From the NCBI RefSeq assembly GCF_012070565.1, contig NZ_JAAQRO010000030.1:1-64000 (forward strand): a stretch of DNA of 64,000 nt, given 5' to 3'. Under the pieces are notes generated by a model. It saw only the letters and a program-made list of their open reading frames with translations, was not told where the DNA came from and ran no database searches. Source of the DNA: Anaerosporobacter faecicola (GTDB lineage Bacteria > Bacillota > Clostridia > Lachnospirales > Lachnospiraceae). Of the stretch, positions 35,109-43,874 are shown one piece after another. Each line of letters opens with the position of its first letter. Position 1 is the stretch's first letter. Position numbers and translations under genes: made by a program.

Positions 35109-36065
35109 ATGAATCGGGCTCGAGATATTGTGCATGCAAAGGCAGCATATGAAAGAGGGATTTATGGGAATGGCATTGGCGTTGCTGTCGTAGATACTGG
35201 AATTATGTCCCACATGGATTTTATAGCAGATGGGAATCGAATCGTCGCATTTAAAGATGTCATACATGGTAGAGTCGATCTATATGATGACAACGGGCAT
35301 GGAACACATGTCTCTGGAATTATCGGAGGGAATGGAGTCGCTTCTGATGGTAAATACATGGGAATAGCACCTAAATGTAATATCATTAGTGTAAAAGCGT
35401 TAAATTATAAAGGAAACGGGAATGTTTCCGATGTATTATCTGCATTCGAATGGATCATAGAAAATCAAAAGAAATATAATATACGAATTGTAAATATATC
35501 CGTTGGTTCTACTTCGGAAGAAGCCAGTGAAGATTCCAATTTGGTTGTTGGCGTAGATGATCTATGGGATCGAGGATTCGTCGTTGTTGTTGCAGCAGGG
35601 AATAATGGACCTGGGCCAAGAACAATTTCCATGCCGGGAATCAGCCGAAAAGTAATTACAGTTGGAGCAAGTGATGATAATGTATCAGTTGAGGTATTCG
35701 GAACGAGGACGATTGACTATTCTGGACGTGGTCCAACCCCTGCTTGTATAAAGAAGCCAGATGTAGTGGCACCAGGAAGCAACATTGTCTCTTGTTGTCC
35801 TCCAGGTAGTGAGTCACATGGCAATCGAGGGTTACTATTCGGAAGGGCTAGAAATGAACCATATGGAAAAATGTATACGAACAAAAGTGGTACGTCCATG
35901 GCAACCCCGATCGTTACAGGTGCAATGGCACTTTTGTTATCTGCGTATCCAGATATGACAAATCGTGAAGTAAAGATTCGGATTAAGAATAGTTCTACAG
36001 ATATGGGGTTACTCCATCAGCAACAAGGGTGGGGTTTGTTAAATATTAAGAAATTGATCCCTTAA
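35109..36065 (+). CDS. subtilisin-like S8 serine protease without signal peptide
   Basis: A 318-residue subtilase catalytic domain with the full triad: Asp29 (VAVVDTG), His64 (DNGHGTHVSG) and Ser263 (SGTSMATP), plus oxyanion Asn in VAAGNNGPGP. There is neither signal peptide nor propeptide; the protein starts directly at the catalytic domain (RARDIVHAKAAYERGIYGNG), as in intracellular subtilisins of Bacilli and clostridia. An insert around residues 228-258 (CCPPGSESHGNRGLLFGRA) is family-specific. ACTGGAGGG precedes the ATG. The target is unknown; intracellular protein turnover or sporulation are known roles of relatives. Confidence 0.88.
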   Translation: MNRARDIVHAKAAYERGIYGNGIGVAVVDTGIMSHMDFIADGNRIVAFKDVIHGRVDLYDDNGHGTHVSGIIGGNGVASDGKYMGIAPKCNIISVKALNYKGNGNVSDVLSAFEWIIENQKKYNIRIVNISVGSTSEEASEDSNLVVGVDDLWDRGFVVVVAAGNNGPGPRTISMPGISRKVITVGASDDNVSVEVFGTRTIDYSGRGPTPACIKKPDVVAPGSNIVSCCPPGSESHGNRGLLFGRARNEPYGKMYTNKSGTSMATPIVTGAMALLLSAYPDMTNREVKIRIKNSSTDMGLLHQQQGWGLLNIKKLIP

Positions 36066-36159
36066 TGAATGGTTCAATGTCCTGTTCATAGGACCTTCTG
36101 GTATACATTCGTTATAAAAAATATGAATTACGTAAACACCTACGCTACTTATGGTCTGG

Positions 36160-36197
36160 GATGTGTGAAGTCGAATAGCGATTAAGCTTCACACATC
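36160..36197 (+). terminator. hairpin after the subtilase gene
   Basis: Perfect 11-base arms gatgtgtgaag (36160-36170) and cttcacacatc (36187-36197) with a 16-base loop, no T-run. About 95 bases after the stop. A smaller hairpin (gtcct ... aggac) lies at about 36079-36095. Either could end the transcript. Confidence 0.45.
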
Positions 36198-36275
36198 TAC
36201 CTAGTAGAGTAGAGAAGATAAGATAGAATAGAAAGGGAAAACACAGGCTTTTTCGAAAGCGTGTATAAGAAGAAA

Positions 36276-37184
36276 ATGAAAAAGACTTTAGTTATCGGAG
36301 CAACTGTTTTAGATTTGATTATTCAGATTGATCATCTACCAAGAACAAGTGAGGATATTCATATCCAGAAGCAGAGAATGGCATTAGGAGGCTGTGCTTA
36401 CAATGCTGCGGATATCCTTCGTAAGTTTGAAATTCCATATTACCTCTTGTCACCAATTGGTAGCGGAAGATATGCATCAATTGTTGAAAACATGCTAAAG
36501 GAAAAAGGAATGGTCAGTCCTGTTAAGATCGAAGAAGAGGATAATGGGTTTTGTCTATGTATGGTAGAAAAAGATGGAGAACGAACCTTTGTTGTTCATC
36601 ATGGCGTTGAGTATGGATTTCAAAAAGCATGGGTTACAGATCAGATGAAAAAGGAAGTGGATAGTGTCTATATCTCTGGATTCGAGGTAGAAGAGAGCAA
36701 TGGAGAAGAAATCATCTCGTTTTTGGAAGAAAACAGGGAATTCCAAGTGTATTTTGCACCAGGACCTCGTTTGGGCAAGATTCAGCCAGAGCGCATTAGC
36801 CGAATCTTTGCTTGTAATCCAATTATTCATCTGAACGAAGAGGAAGCAATGGAATTAAGTAAGGAAAAAGATTATGAACATGCTGCAAAAGCAATCTATG
36901 ATATAACAGGCAATATGGTTATTATTACGTTAGGAAAAGCAGGTGCATATTACTATGAAGATGGACAGGGTCATCTAGTTCCAGGAAGAGAAGCAACAGT
37001 TGTGGATACCATAGGAGCAGGGGATTCTCATATTGGAGCGATTATGTCCTGTAGAAAATTAGGATTTTCCATGCAACAGTCAGTAGAATGTGCGAATAAA
37101 GTATCCGCAGCTGTAGTTGGTGTACAAGGCTCATCCTTGAATGAAGAGCAATTTAAGCAAGCAATTGGTCAGATTCCCCGTTGA
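36276..37184 (+). CDS. PfkB-family carbohydrate kinase
   Basis: About 302 residues of the ribokinase/PfkB family, phosphorylating a sugar or nucleoside with ATP. N-terminal VIGATVLDLIIQID, the glycine motif MALGGCAYNAADILRKF and the C-terminal signature VVDTIGAGDSHIGAIM with catalytic Asp in GAGD. The substrate cannot be told. The frame can start at GTG 36261 or ATG 36276; neither has a strong ribosome site, and ATG 36276 gives the usual N-terminus. A single gene with no sugar transporter adjacent. Confidence 0.82.
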   Translation: MKKTLVIGATVLDLIIQIDHLPRTSEDIHIQKQRMALGGCAYNAADILRKFEIPYYLLSPIGSGRYASIVENMLKEKGMVSPVKIEEEDNGFCLCMVEKDGERTFVVHHGVEYGFQKAWVTDQMKKEVDSVYISGFEVEESNGEEIISFLEENREFQVYFAPGPRLGKIQPERISRIFACNPIIHLNEEEAMELSKEKDYEHAAKAIYDITGNMVIITLGKAGAYYYEDGQGHLVPGREATVVDTIGAGDSHIGAIMSCRKLGFSMQQSVECANKVSAAVVGVQGSSLNEEQFKQAIGQIPR

Positions 37185-37357
37185 AGAATGATAACAGGTG
37201 TGCTATAATAAGCGCTGTGCGTTTGAGCAAAATTCACAGTCATTATTGACACAGAAGTTTGCATTACTTTTTTAAGTAATTTCAAAGTGTTTATAGTAGA
37301 CATTTTGAATTAAACACAAAAGACTAAATTATGAGACAAAGGAAATGAGAAAAAGTT

Positions 37358-38119
37358 ATGAGTTACAGTGATATTGAGAAAATCTCTGCTATGGCAGCAA
37401 AGAAGAAGAATATTGCAGAGAAAAATCCAAAAAATTATTTATTTCGCTCCATTGTTGCAGGTTTTTACATAATTGTAGCAACAATATTATCTTACACGAT
37501 GGGAGCAATTTTAAATCCAAAGTATCCAGAATTGGCAAAGATCATGGTTGCAGCTTGCTTTGCAACTGCCATTGTATTGATCTATATGTTACAGGCAGAA
37601 TTATTTACTGGCAATAATCTGGTTATGGCTATGGGAGTCTATGATAAGAAGACAAATTGGCTTGATGCCCTACGTGTTTGGGGATTCAACTACATTGGAA
37701 ACTTTATCGGATGCTTTATCTTAGCATTTATCTTGGTATATTGTGGTTCTAATAAAGAAATCTTGAATGATTATTTTACACCGTTGATTGATAAGAAACT
37801 ACATATACCTGCTATGGAGATGTTCTTACGCGGAATTCTATGTAATTTCATGGTCTGTATCACAGTCGTGATTGGTGTGAAAGTAAAAGAAGAAATCTCC
37901 AAGATTGTATTGATGTTCTTAGTTATTACAGCCTTTGTAATTGGCGGTTTTGAGCATAGTGTTGCAAACATGGGAATCTTCTCAATTGGATTTTTCCAAC
38001 AAGGTGCACTCCCAGCAGCATTAGTAGCAAAGAGTATGTTCTTTGTAACATTAGGTAATATTGTTGGTGGAGCAATTGTATTGGGCTTACCTCTTAAATT
38101 GATGAGCGTAAAAGAGTAA
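37358..38119 (+). CDS. formate/nitrite transporter (FNT) family channel
   Basis: A 253-residue, six-segment FNT protein forming a pentameric channel for small monocarboxylates or nitrite. Family motifs: QAELFTGNN after segment 2 and FVIGGFEHSVANMG with the central gating histidine near residue 203. The length matches FocA/NirC. The substrate is unclear; in an anaerobe formate is likely, and nitrite is also possible. The ribosome site is weak (AAAGGAAATG). Terminator follows. No formate-lyase gene lies nearby. Confidence 0.88.
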   Translation: MSYSDIEKISAMAAKKKNIAEKNPKNYLFRSIVAGFYIIVATILSYTMGAILNPKYPELAKIMVAACFATAIVLIYMLQAELFTGNNLVMAMGVYDKKTNWLDALRVWGFNYIGNFIGCFILAFILVYCGSNKEILNDYFTPLIDKKLHIPAMEMFLRGILCNFMVCITVVIGVKVKEEISKIVLMFLVITAFVIGGFEHSVANMGIFSIGFFQQGALPAALVAKSMFFVTLGNIVGGAIVLGLPLKLMSVKE

Positions 38120-38144
38120 TTTCGAAATAAATTGATAAGTAAGG

Positions 38145-38206
38145 AAACTTCCGCTATGAAACAGGAATCGTTTTGCGATTTATGTTTTCCATAGCGGAAG
38201 TTTTTT
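38145..38206 (+). terminator. terminator of the FNT gene
   Basis: aaacttccgctatg pairs with catagcggaagttt, long loop, followed by T6. Strong. Confidence 0.88.
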
Positions 38207-38313
38207 CATTTAGTATCGGAGATGATTCTACATAACCTTAGCTCAGACGTAAAAATGAAATATAATCCTAAAAGAAAAACAATATAAAAATTCTATAAAT
38301 AGTAGTAATTATA

Positions 38314-38384
38314 TTGACTTTAAGAAAAAACTTACTATAATTAAAAGTTATCTAAGGAAATAGTTTCTTTGAGAAACTATTTCC
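38314..38384 (+). promoter_or_regulatory. promoter with MarR-type operator for the ABC exporter operon
   Basis: TTGACT (38314-38319), 16-base spacer, TATAAT (38336-38341). Starting 14 bases after the -10 box lies a perfect inverted repeat ggaaatagtttct-ttg-agaaactatttcc (38356-38384), covering the expected start of transcription. This is the classic place for a MarR-family repressor, and the first gene of the operon encodes one. Confidence 0.85.
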
Positions 38385-38428
38385 AATGACAAGTATGAAC
38401 TAGATGAGATGAGAGGAGGATCGTTAAA

Positions 38429-38875
38429 TTGGGAGAGGCTGAGATTTCATATGGGCAGGAATTGATTGAAGTATTGAATAAACTGCATTGTATGAAAAAA
38501 AAGAATAAAGGATTCAAAGAGTTTACACATATGGAATGTATGATTTTATTCTATTTGGAACAAAATTTGAATGAGAGTAATCCTTTGGGAGTGAGAATTG
38601 CTTCGATTACGTCTGATCTGGATATACCCAAACCAGCTACATCAAAAGTATTGAATTCCCTAGAAGAAAAGGGCTGTATCCTACGTAATTATGATTGCTC
38701 TGATCGTAGAGCAACATTTATCCGACTAACAGAACAGGGGATAGAAAGCATACAAAAGATAGTGAAAAGGAGAGATCAATTAGTTGATGAGTTGATGAAA
38801 AAACTTGGGGAAGACGATGCAAGAGAACTAATCCGTATTATTGACAAACTATACCACATTGTAACAGGGGAGTAA
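38429..38875 (+). CDS. MarR-family transcriptional regulator
   Basis: A 148-residue winged-helix regulator. The start is TTG, fixed by AGAGGAGGA eight bases upstream; no ATG is suitable. Recognition region DLDIPKPATSKVLNSLEEKG, wing with RNYDCSDRRATFIRLTEQG (the DxRR motif of MarR proteins), and C-terminal dimer helices. It precedes the two exporter genes and probably represses the whole operon through the perfect palindrome at 38356-38384, being released by a drug-like ligand or stress. Confidence 0.88.
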   Translation: MGEAEISYGQELIEVLNKLHCMKKKNKGFKEFTHMECMILFYLEQNLNESNPLGVRIASITSDLDIPKPATSKVLNSLEEKGCILRNYDCSDRRATFIRLTEQGIESIQKIVKRRDQLVDELMKKLGEDDARELIRIIDKLYHIVTGE

Positions 38876-38957
38876 TCTTCCTGGGTTTAAAGTTTTCAGA
38901 TAGGGAGATAGAGCATTTTGAAACATGCTCTAGAATAAGAATAGGAAGGAAGATAAG

Positions 38958-41279
38958 ATGAAAAAAATAATGCGTTATTTAAAACCGTTTCGATTATCCA
39001 TCTTAGCGGTTGTGGTACTGCTTTTTATACAGGCATTCAGTGACTTGTCTTTACCACAATATACATCGGATATCGTAGATGTTGGTATTCAACAAGGAGG
39101 TATTGAAAACAGTGCCCTAGAAGCAATTCGTGTATCTACTTATGAAAAAATGCAGTATTTTATGAGCAGTGAAGATGCACAGTATATGTTAGAACATTAC
39201 AAATATGTTGGAAAAGATTCTGTTTCTGAATCCGAGTATAACAAATACAAAAAAGATTATCCAATCTTAGAGACAGAGGATATCTATGTACGAGATACAA
39301 GTAAAAAGGATACCGTTAATAAATTAAGCGCAATCATTGAAAAACCACTTTTTATTGCAGCAATGTTTGATGGTTCTATTAGTATGAGTGCAGATTCTGA
39401 TGCATCAGGTGATACTGCACAGCAAGGTGATTCTAGTAGCATGTCCTTTTTACCAGAAGAATTACAAGGGCAAGATATCTTTGCAATGTTATCTATGATG
39501 ACAGAAGAACAGATAGCAGAATTTAATCAGCAGCTTGATGCAACTTTGGAAAAAATGCCTTCTATGATCTTAGAGCAAAGCGCTGTTGTTGTAGTAAAGC
39601 AGGAGTACAAAGCAATTGGTATTGATGTGAATCAGATACAAAATCGTTATATCTTTATTGCAGGTGCTAAAATGCTAGCCTTAGCATTAGTTGGTATGAT
39701 GGCGGCTATCATTGTTGGTTATCTTGCTTCTCGAATTGCAGCTGGAGCAAGTAGGAATATACGTAAAGACGTATTTGGTAAGGTAGTTAGTTTTTCAAAT
39801 GCAGAGTTTGATAAATTCTCTACTGCTTCCTTGATCACAAGAAGTACCAATGATATTCAGCAGGTACAGATGCTCTTAGTTATGATGCTACGTATGGTAT
39901 TGTATGCACCAATCGTTGGTATTGGAGGTATCATTAAAGTAACCAATACGAAGACGAATATGGGTTGGATCATTGTTGTTGCTGTGTGTGCAATTTTTCT
40001 TCTTGTAGGAATCTTAATGATAATTGCTATGCCAAAATTCAAAAGCATGCAGAAGTTGGTTGACCGTCTAAACTTAGTTACAAGAGAAATTTTAACAGGT
40101 CTTCCTGTTATTCGTGCATTCAGCCGTGAAAAACATGAAGAGAAGCGATTTGATATTGCCAACAAAGATTTAACAAGAACGAACTTATTCGTTAATCGTA
40201 CAATGACATTCATGATGCCTACGATGATGTTTGTAATGAATGGAATTTCTTTGATGATTATCTGGTTTGGAGGAAAAGGAATTAATGCTGGAAATCTTCA
40301 AGTTGGTGATATGATGGCATTCTTGTCTTATACAATGCAGATCGTAATGGCATTCTTAATGCTATCCATGTTATCGATCATGTTGCCAAGAGCAACGGTT
40401 TCTGCAAATCGTATTATGGAAGTTATGGATACTGATAGTATGATCTTAGATCCAAAGAATAAGAAAACATTTACACAGGATAAGAAGGGTGTAGTTGAAT
40501 TCCGACACATGTCATTCCGCTATCCACATGCAGAGGAAGATGTTCTTGTAGATATTAATTTTACTGCTAAGCCAGGAGAAACTACAGCAATTATTGGAAG
40601 TACTGGTAGTGGTAAGTCAACCTTAATCAATCTGATCCCACGTCTGTATGATGCAACCGAAGGTGAGGTTCTTGTTGATGGTGTGAATGTAAAAGAAGTT
40701 TCACAACACGATTTACGAGAGAAGATTGGTTTTGTTCCTCAGAAGGGAGTATTATTCTCTGGAACAATTGATTCAAACCTACGTTATGGAAAACAAAATG
40801 CGAGTGAAGAAGAAGTTAAGAGGGCTGCTCGGATTGCCCAGGCGCAGGATTTCATAGAAGAAAAACCAGAACAATATAAGGAGAGTATCGCACAAGGTGG
40901 TTCCAATGTATCTGGTGGACAGAAACAGAGATTGTCCATTGCACGTGCAATTGCAAAAGATCCTGAAATCTATGTATTTGATGATAGTTTTTCTGCTCTT
41001 GACTTTAAGACCGATGCAACACTGAGAAAAGCATTAAAAGAAGAGATTTCGGACAGTACGATTATTATCGTTGCACAACGTATCTCAACAATCTTACATG
41101 CGGAACAGATTCTAGTATTAGATGAAGGAAAGATTGTAGGAAAGGGTACACATGCAGAATTGTTAGCAAATTGTGATGTATATCGCCAGATTGCATCTTC
41201 TCAGTTATCAGAAAAAGAAATCGAAGCAAGTATTGCAATGCATACAGAAAACGTGAAAGGAGATGAGAGCCATGAGTAA
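38958..41279 (+). CDS. heterodimeric ABC exporter subunit with degenerate Walker B
   Basis: A 773-residue half-transporter: membrane domain with six segments, an ATPase at about 510-750. A long insert of about 180 residues (45-225, containing an Asp/Ser/Gln-rich stretch) lies between segments 1 and 2, expected outside the cell. Walker A GSTGSGKST from 547, signature VSGGQKQRLSIARAI near 651, Walker B IYVFDDSFSALD with Asp676 in place of the catalytic Glu. That is typical of the inactive-site partner in BmrCD/LmrCD-type exporters. It overlaps the next gene by eight bases. Confidence 0.9.
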   Translation: MKKIMRYLKPFRLSILAVVVLLFIQAFSDLSLPQYTSDIVDVGIQQGGIENSALEAIRVSTYEKMQYFMSSEDAQYMLEHYKYVGKDSVSESEYNKYKKDYPILETEDIYVRDTSKKDTVNKLSAIIEKPLFIAAMFDGSISMSADSDASGDTAQQGDSSSMSFLPEELQGQDIFAMLSMMTEEQIAEFNQQLDATLEKMPSMILEQSAVVVVKQEYKAIGIDVNQIQNRYIFIAGAKMLALALVGMMAAIIVGYLASRIAAGASRNIRKDVFGKVVSFSNAEFDKFSTASLITRSTNDIQQVQMLLVMMLRMVLYAPIVGIGGIIKVTNTKTNMGWIIVVAVCAIFLLVGILMIIAMPKFKSMQKLVDRLNLVTREILTGLPVIRAFSREKHEEKRFDIANKDLTRTNLFVNRTMTFMMPTMMFVMNGISLMIIWFGGKGINAGNLQVGDMMAFLSYTMQIVMAFLMLSMLSIMLPRATVSANRIMEVMDTDSMILDPKNKKTFTQDKKGVVEFRHMSFRYPHAEEDVLVDINFTAKPGETTAIIGSTGSGKSTLINLIPRLYDATEGEVLVDGVNVKEVSQHDLREKIGFVPQKGVLFSGTIDSNLRYGKQNASEEEVKRAARIAQAQDFIEEKPEQYKESIAQGGSNVSGGQKQRLSIARAIAKDPEIYVFDDSFSALDFKTDATLRKALKEEISDSTIIIVAQRISTILHAEQILVLDEGKIVGKGTHAELLANCDVYRQIASSQLSEKEIEASIAMHTENVKGDESHE

Positions 41280-43116
41280 TGAAGCGAAGCACACATCAAA
41301 GAGTAGAGGGCCGATGGGTGGACATGGAATGGCACCAGGAGAAAAGCCAAAAGATTTTAAAAAAGCCATGGCTGGTTTAGGTGGTTATCTCGCTCGTTAC
41401 AAATTTCGAATTGCCATTGTTATTCTATTTGCCATTGGTGGAACGATATTTAGTATTATTGGACCTAAAATCTTAGGTAATGCTACCACTGAGATTTTTG
41501 AAGGTTTAGTACGTAAAATACAGGGTACTGGTGGAATCGATTTTGATGCAATTTTGAAAATTATTATAACTATTTTAATCCTATATGCGGTATCTATGTT
41601 ATTCTCTTTAATTCAAGGATTTATCATGACAGGTATCTCTCAAAAGGTAACCTATGAATTAAGAAAAGAAATCGCTGCAAAAATCAATCGTATGCCAATG
41701 AAGTATTTCGATTCAAAGACACATGGAGAAGTTTTATCCAGAGTTACGAATGATGTGGACGTATTAAATAACAGCTTGAATCAAAGTATTACCCAGACCA
41801 TTACTTCGATAACAATGGTTATTGGTATTACGGTAATGATGCTTTCAATCAGTGGTTGGATGACATTAGTTGCTGTATTGACATTGCCTGTGTCCATGAT
41901 CATCATTTCCATGATTATCAAGAAATCACAGAAATACTTCGTACAACAACAGGAATATCTTGGTCATGTAAATGGTCAAGTGGAAGAAGTATATGGTGGA
42001 CATAACGTTGTAAAAGTATTCAACGGCGAAGAAGATGCCACACAAGAATTTAACAAAGCCAATGATAAATTATTCGAATCTGCATGGAAATCACAATTTT
42101 TATCAGGTATGATGATGCCAATCATGCAATTTGTAGGTAATTTAGGATATGTAGGGGTTGCAATCTTAGGTGGATATCTTACGATTAAGAATCGAGTGTC
42201 TGTTGGTGATATTCAAGCATTTATTCAATATGTTCGAAGTTTTAATCAGCCAATTTCACAGATGGCACAGATATCCAATCAATTACAATCTACTGCTGCA
42301 GCAGCAGAACGTGTTTTTGAATTCTTGAATGAAGAAGAGGAAGACCAGACGGTTGAAAATCCTGTGGATACAGAAAAACTGGAAGGTAATGTAGAATTTA
42401 AGAATGTTCATTTTGGATACAATCCGGATAAGATCATTGTAAATGATTTTAGTGCAAAGGTAAAAGAAGGCCAACAGGTTGCCATTGTTGGACCTACTGG
42501 TGCAGGAAAGACAACGATGATCAAGTTATTGATGCGTTTCTATGATGTAAGTGAGGGTGCAATCTTAGTAGATGGTCATGATGTCAGAGACTTTAATCGT
42601 AGCGAATTACGTGAATTGTTTGGTATGGTATTACAAGATACGTGGTTATTCAATGGTACAATTATGGAAAATATCCGTTATGGAAAACCAGATGCAACAG
42701 ATGAAGAGGTAATAGCAGCAGCAAAAGCAGCCCATGTGCATCACTTTATTCAAACATTACCAGACGGCTACAACATGGTACTGAATGAAGAAGCTAGTAA
42801 TGTATCCCAAGGTCAGAAACAGTTGCTTACCATTGCCAGAGCAATCTTGGCAGATCCAAGAATCCTGATTCTAGATGAAGCAACTAGCTCCGTAGATACG
42901 AGAACAGAAATCCGTATTCAGAAAGCCATGAATAACCTGATGAAAGGTAGAACAAGTTTTGTTATTGCCCATCGTTTATCAACCATAAAAGATGCAGACC
43001 TTATTCTTGTTATGAATAATGGAGATATCGTGGAGCAGGGAACACATGAAGAACTTCTTGCCCAAGGAGGCTTCTACGAAAAACTCTACAACTCTCAATT
43101 TGAAGAAACTGCATAG
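41272..43116 (+). CDS. heterodimeric ABC exporter subunit with intact Walker B
   Basis: A 614-residue half-transporter. ATG 41272 is preferred over 41263 because AAAGGAG (41256-41262) sits nine bases before it. The N-terminus has a Gly/Pro/Met-rich cytoplasmic piece (PMGGHGMAPGEKPK). Six membrane segments, Walker A GPTGAGKTT, Walker B ILILDEATSSVD with catalytic Glu536. Its signature is VSQGQ (511-515) instead of LSGGQ, which completes the degenerate site formed with the first subunit's Asp676. The pair would have one active and one inactive site. Likely drug or peptide export; the substrate is unknown. Confidence 0.9.
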   Translation: MSNEAKHTSKSRGPMGGHGMAPGEKPKDFKKAMAGLGGYLARYKFRIAIVILFAIGGTIFSIIGPKILGNATTEIFEGLVRKIQGTGGIDFDAILKIIITILILYAVSMLFSLIQGFIMTGISQKVTYELRKEIAAKINRMPMKYFDSKTHGEVLSRVTNDVDVLNNSLNQSITQTITSITMVIGITVMMLSISGWMTLVAVLTLPVSMIIISMIIKKSQKYFVQQQEYLGHVNGQVEEVYGGHNVVKVFNGEEDATQEFNKANDKLFESAWKSQFLSGMMMPIMQFVGNLGYVGVAILGGYLTIKNRVSVGDIQAFIQYVRSFNQPISQMAQISNQLQSTAAAAERVFEFLNEEEEDQTVENPVDTEKLEGNVEFKNVHFGYNPDKIIVNDFSAKVKEGQQVAIVGPTGAGKTTMIKLLMRFYDVSEGAILVDGHDVRDFNRSELRELFGMVLQDTWLFNGTIMENIRYGKPDATDEEVIAAAKAAHVHHFIQTLPDGYNMVLNEEASNVSQGQKQLLTIARAILADPRILILDEATSSVDTRTEIRIQKAMNNLMKGRTSFVIAHRLSTIKDADLILVMNNGDIVEQGTHEELLAQGGFYEKLYNSQFEETA

Positions 43117-43126
43117 TATGCAGAAA

Positions 43127-43152
43127 ACGCCTGTTTCGTTGGAAACAGGCGT
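43127..43152 (+). terminator. hairpin after the ABC exporter operon
   Basis: acgcctgtttc and gaaacaggcgt, four-base loop. Very stable stem, weak T content behind it. It may stop or attenuate transcription before the DUF1653 gene. Confidence 0.6.
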
Positions 43153-43181
43153 ATACTTTATGAGATAAAGGAGGAAAAACC

Positions 43182-43736
43182 ATGCAGGATCGAAGCGTAT
43201 TAGTACCAGGGACGCTCATGAGACATTTTAAAGGAAACCTATATCAAATCGTAGCAGTAGCCGTACATTCGGAAACAAGAGAAGAATATGTAGTTTACCA
43301 AGCATTGTATGGAGATTATGTTGTAACGGTTCGCCCACTGACGATGTTCCTTAGTGAAGTGGACCATGTGAAATATCCGGATGTAAAGCAACAATATCGA
43401 TTTGAAGTATTTGATCCGAAACATCAAATATTACCTGTACCACAACTAAAGACAGAAGTGAAAACCAATGAAGTACAGATGAGAAGCGAGAATATGAAAG
43501 AGCGACAGGAAACAGATATACAAGCGAATCTGCTTACATTCTTGGATGCCAGATCTTATCAAGAAAAATTGGAAGTTTTGGGTGCAATTAAGAATGAGAT
43601 TGATGAGCAGATGGTCAATAGTATTGCCATGTCATTGGATCTTGTCTTAGCAACAGAGACAGTTGAAGAACAGATTGATGAAATCAGAAATTGTCTAACT
43701 ACCCATGTGCGATTTGAAGATCGAAGATTACGTTAG
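43182..43736 (+). CDS. DUF1653 domain protein
   Basis: A 184-residue protein. Residues 8-80 (VPGTLMRHFKGNLYQIVAVA and YVVYQALYGDY, then VRPLTMF) match the DUF1653 fold, a small domain of unknown function often annotated in clostridia. The C-terminal half (from about 105) is a helical extension with FLDARSYQEKLEVLGAIKNE that does not belong to DUF1653. GGAGG lies before the start. It is followed by a strong terminator. No function is known. Confidence 0.8.
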   Translation: MQDRSVLVPGTLMRHFKGNLYQIVAVAVHSETREEYVVYQALYGDYVVTVRPLTMFLSEVDHVKYPDVKQQYRFEVFDPKHQILPVPQLKTEVKTNEVQMRSENMKERQETDIQANLLTFLDARSYQEKLEVLGAIKNEIDEQMVNSIAMSLDLVLATETVEEQIDEIRNCLTTHVRFEDRRLR

Positions 43737-43748
43737 TTTTCTTAACAA

Positions 43749-43806
43749 ATATAGACAAATAAAAAACAATTTCCGTACCTGGAAATTGTTTTTTATTTGT
43801 CTATAT
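43749..43806. terminator. strong bidirectional terminator
   Basis: Perfect 26-base arms (43749-43774 and 43781-43806) with a six-base loop, T-rich on both strands. It separates the DUF1653 gene (plus) from arcC (minus). Confidence 0.9.
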
Positions 43807-43874
43807 ATTCGGTGTTAATTTTCTTTTTAGCTTCTCATTTAATGAATAGCCAGTTTTTAAACACAGCATAAAAT

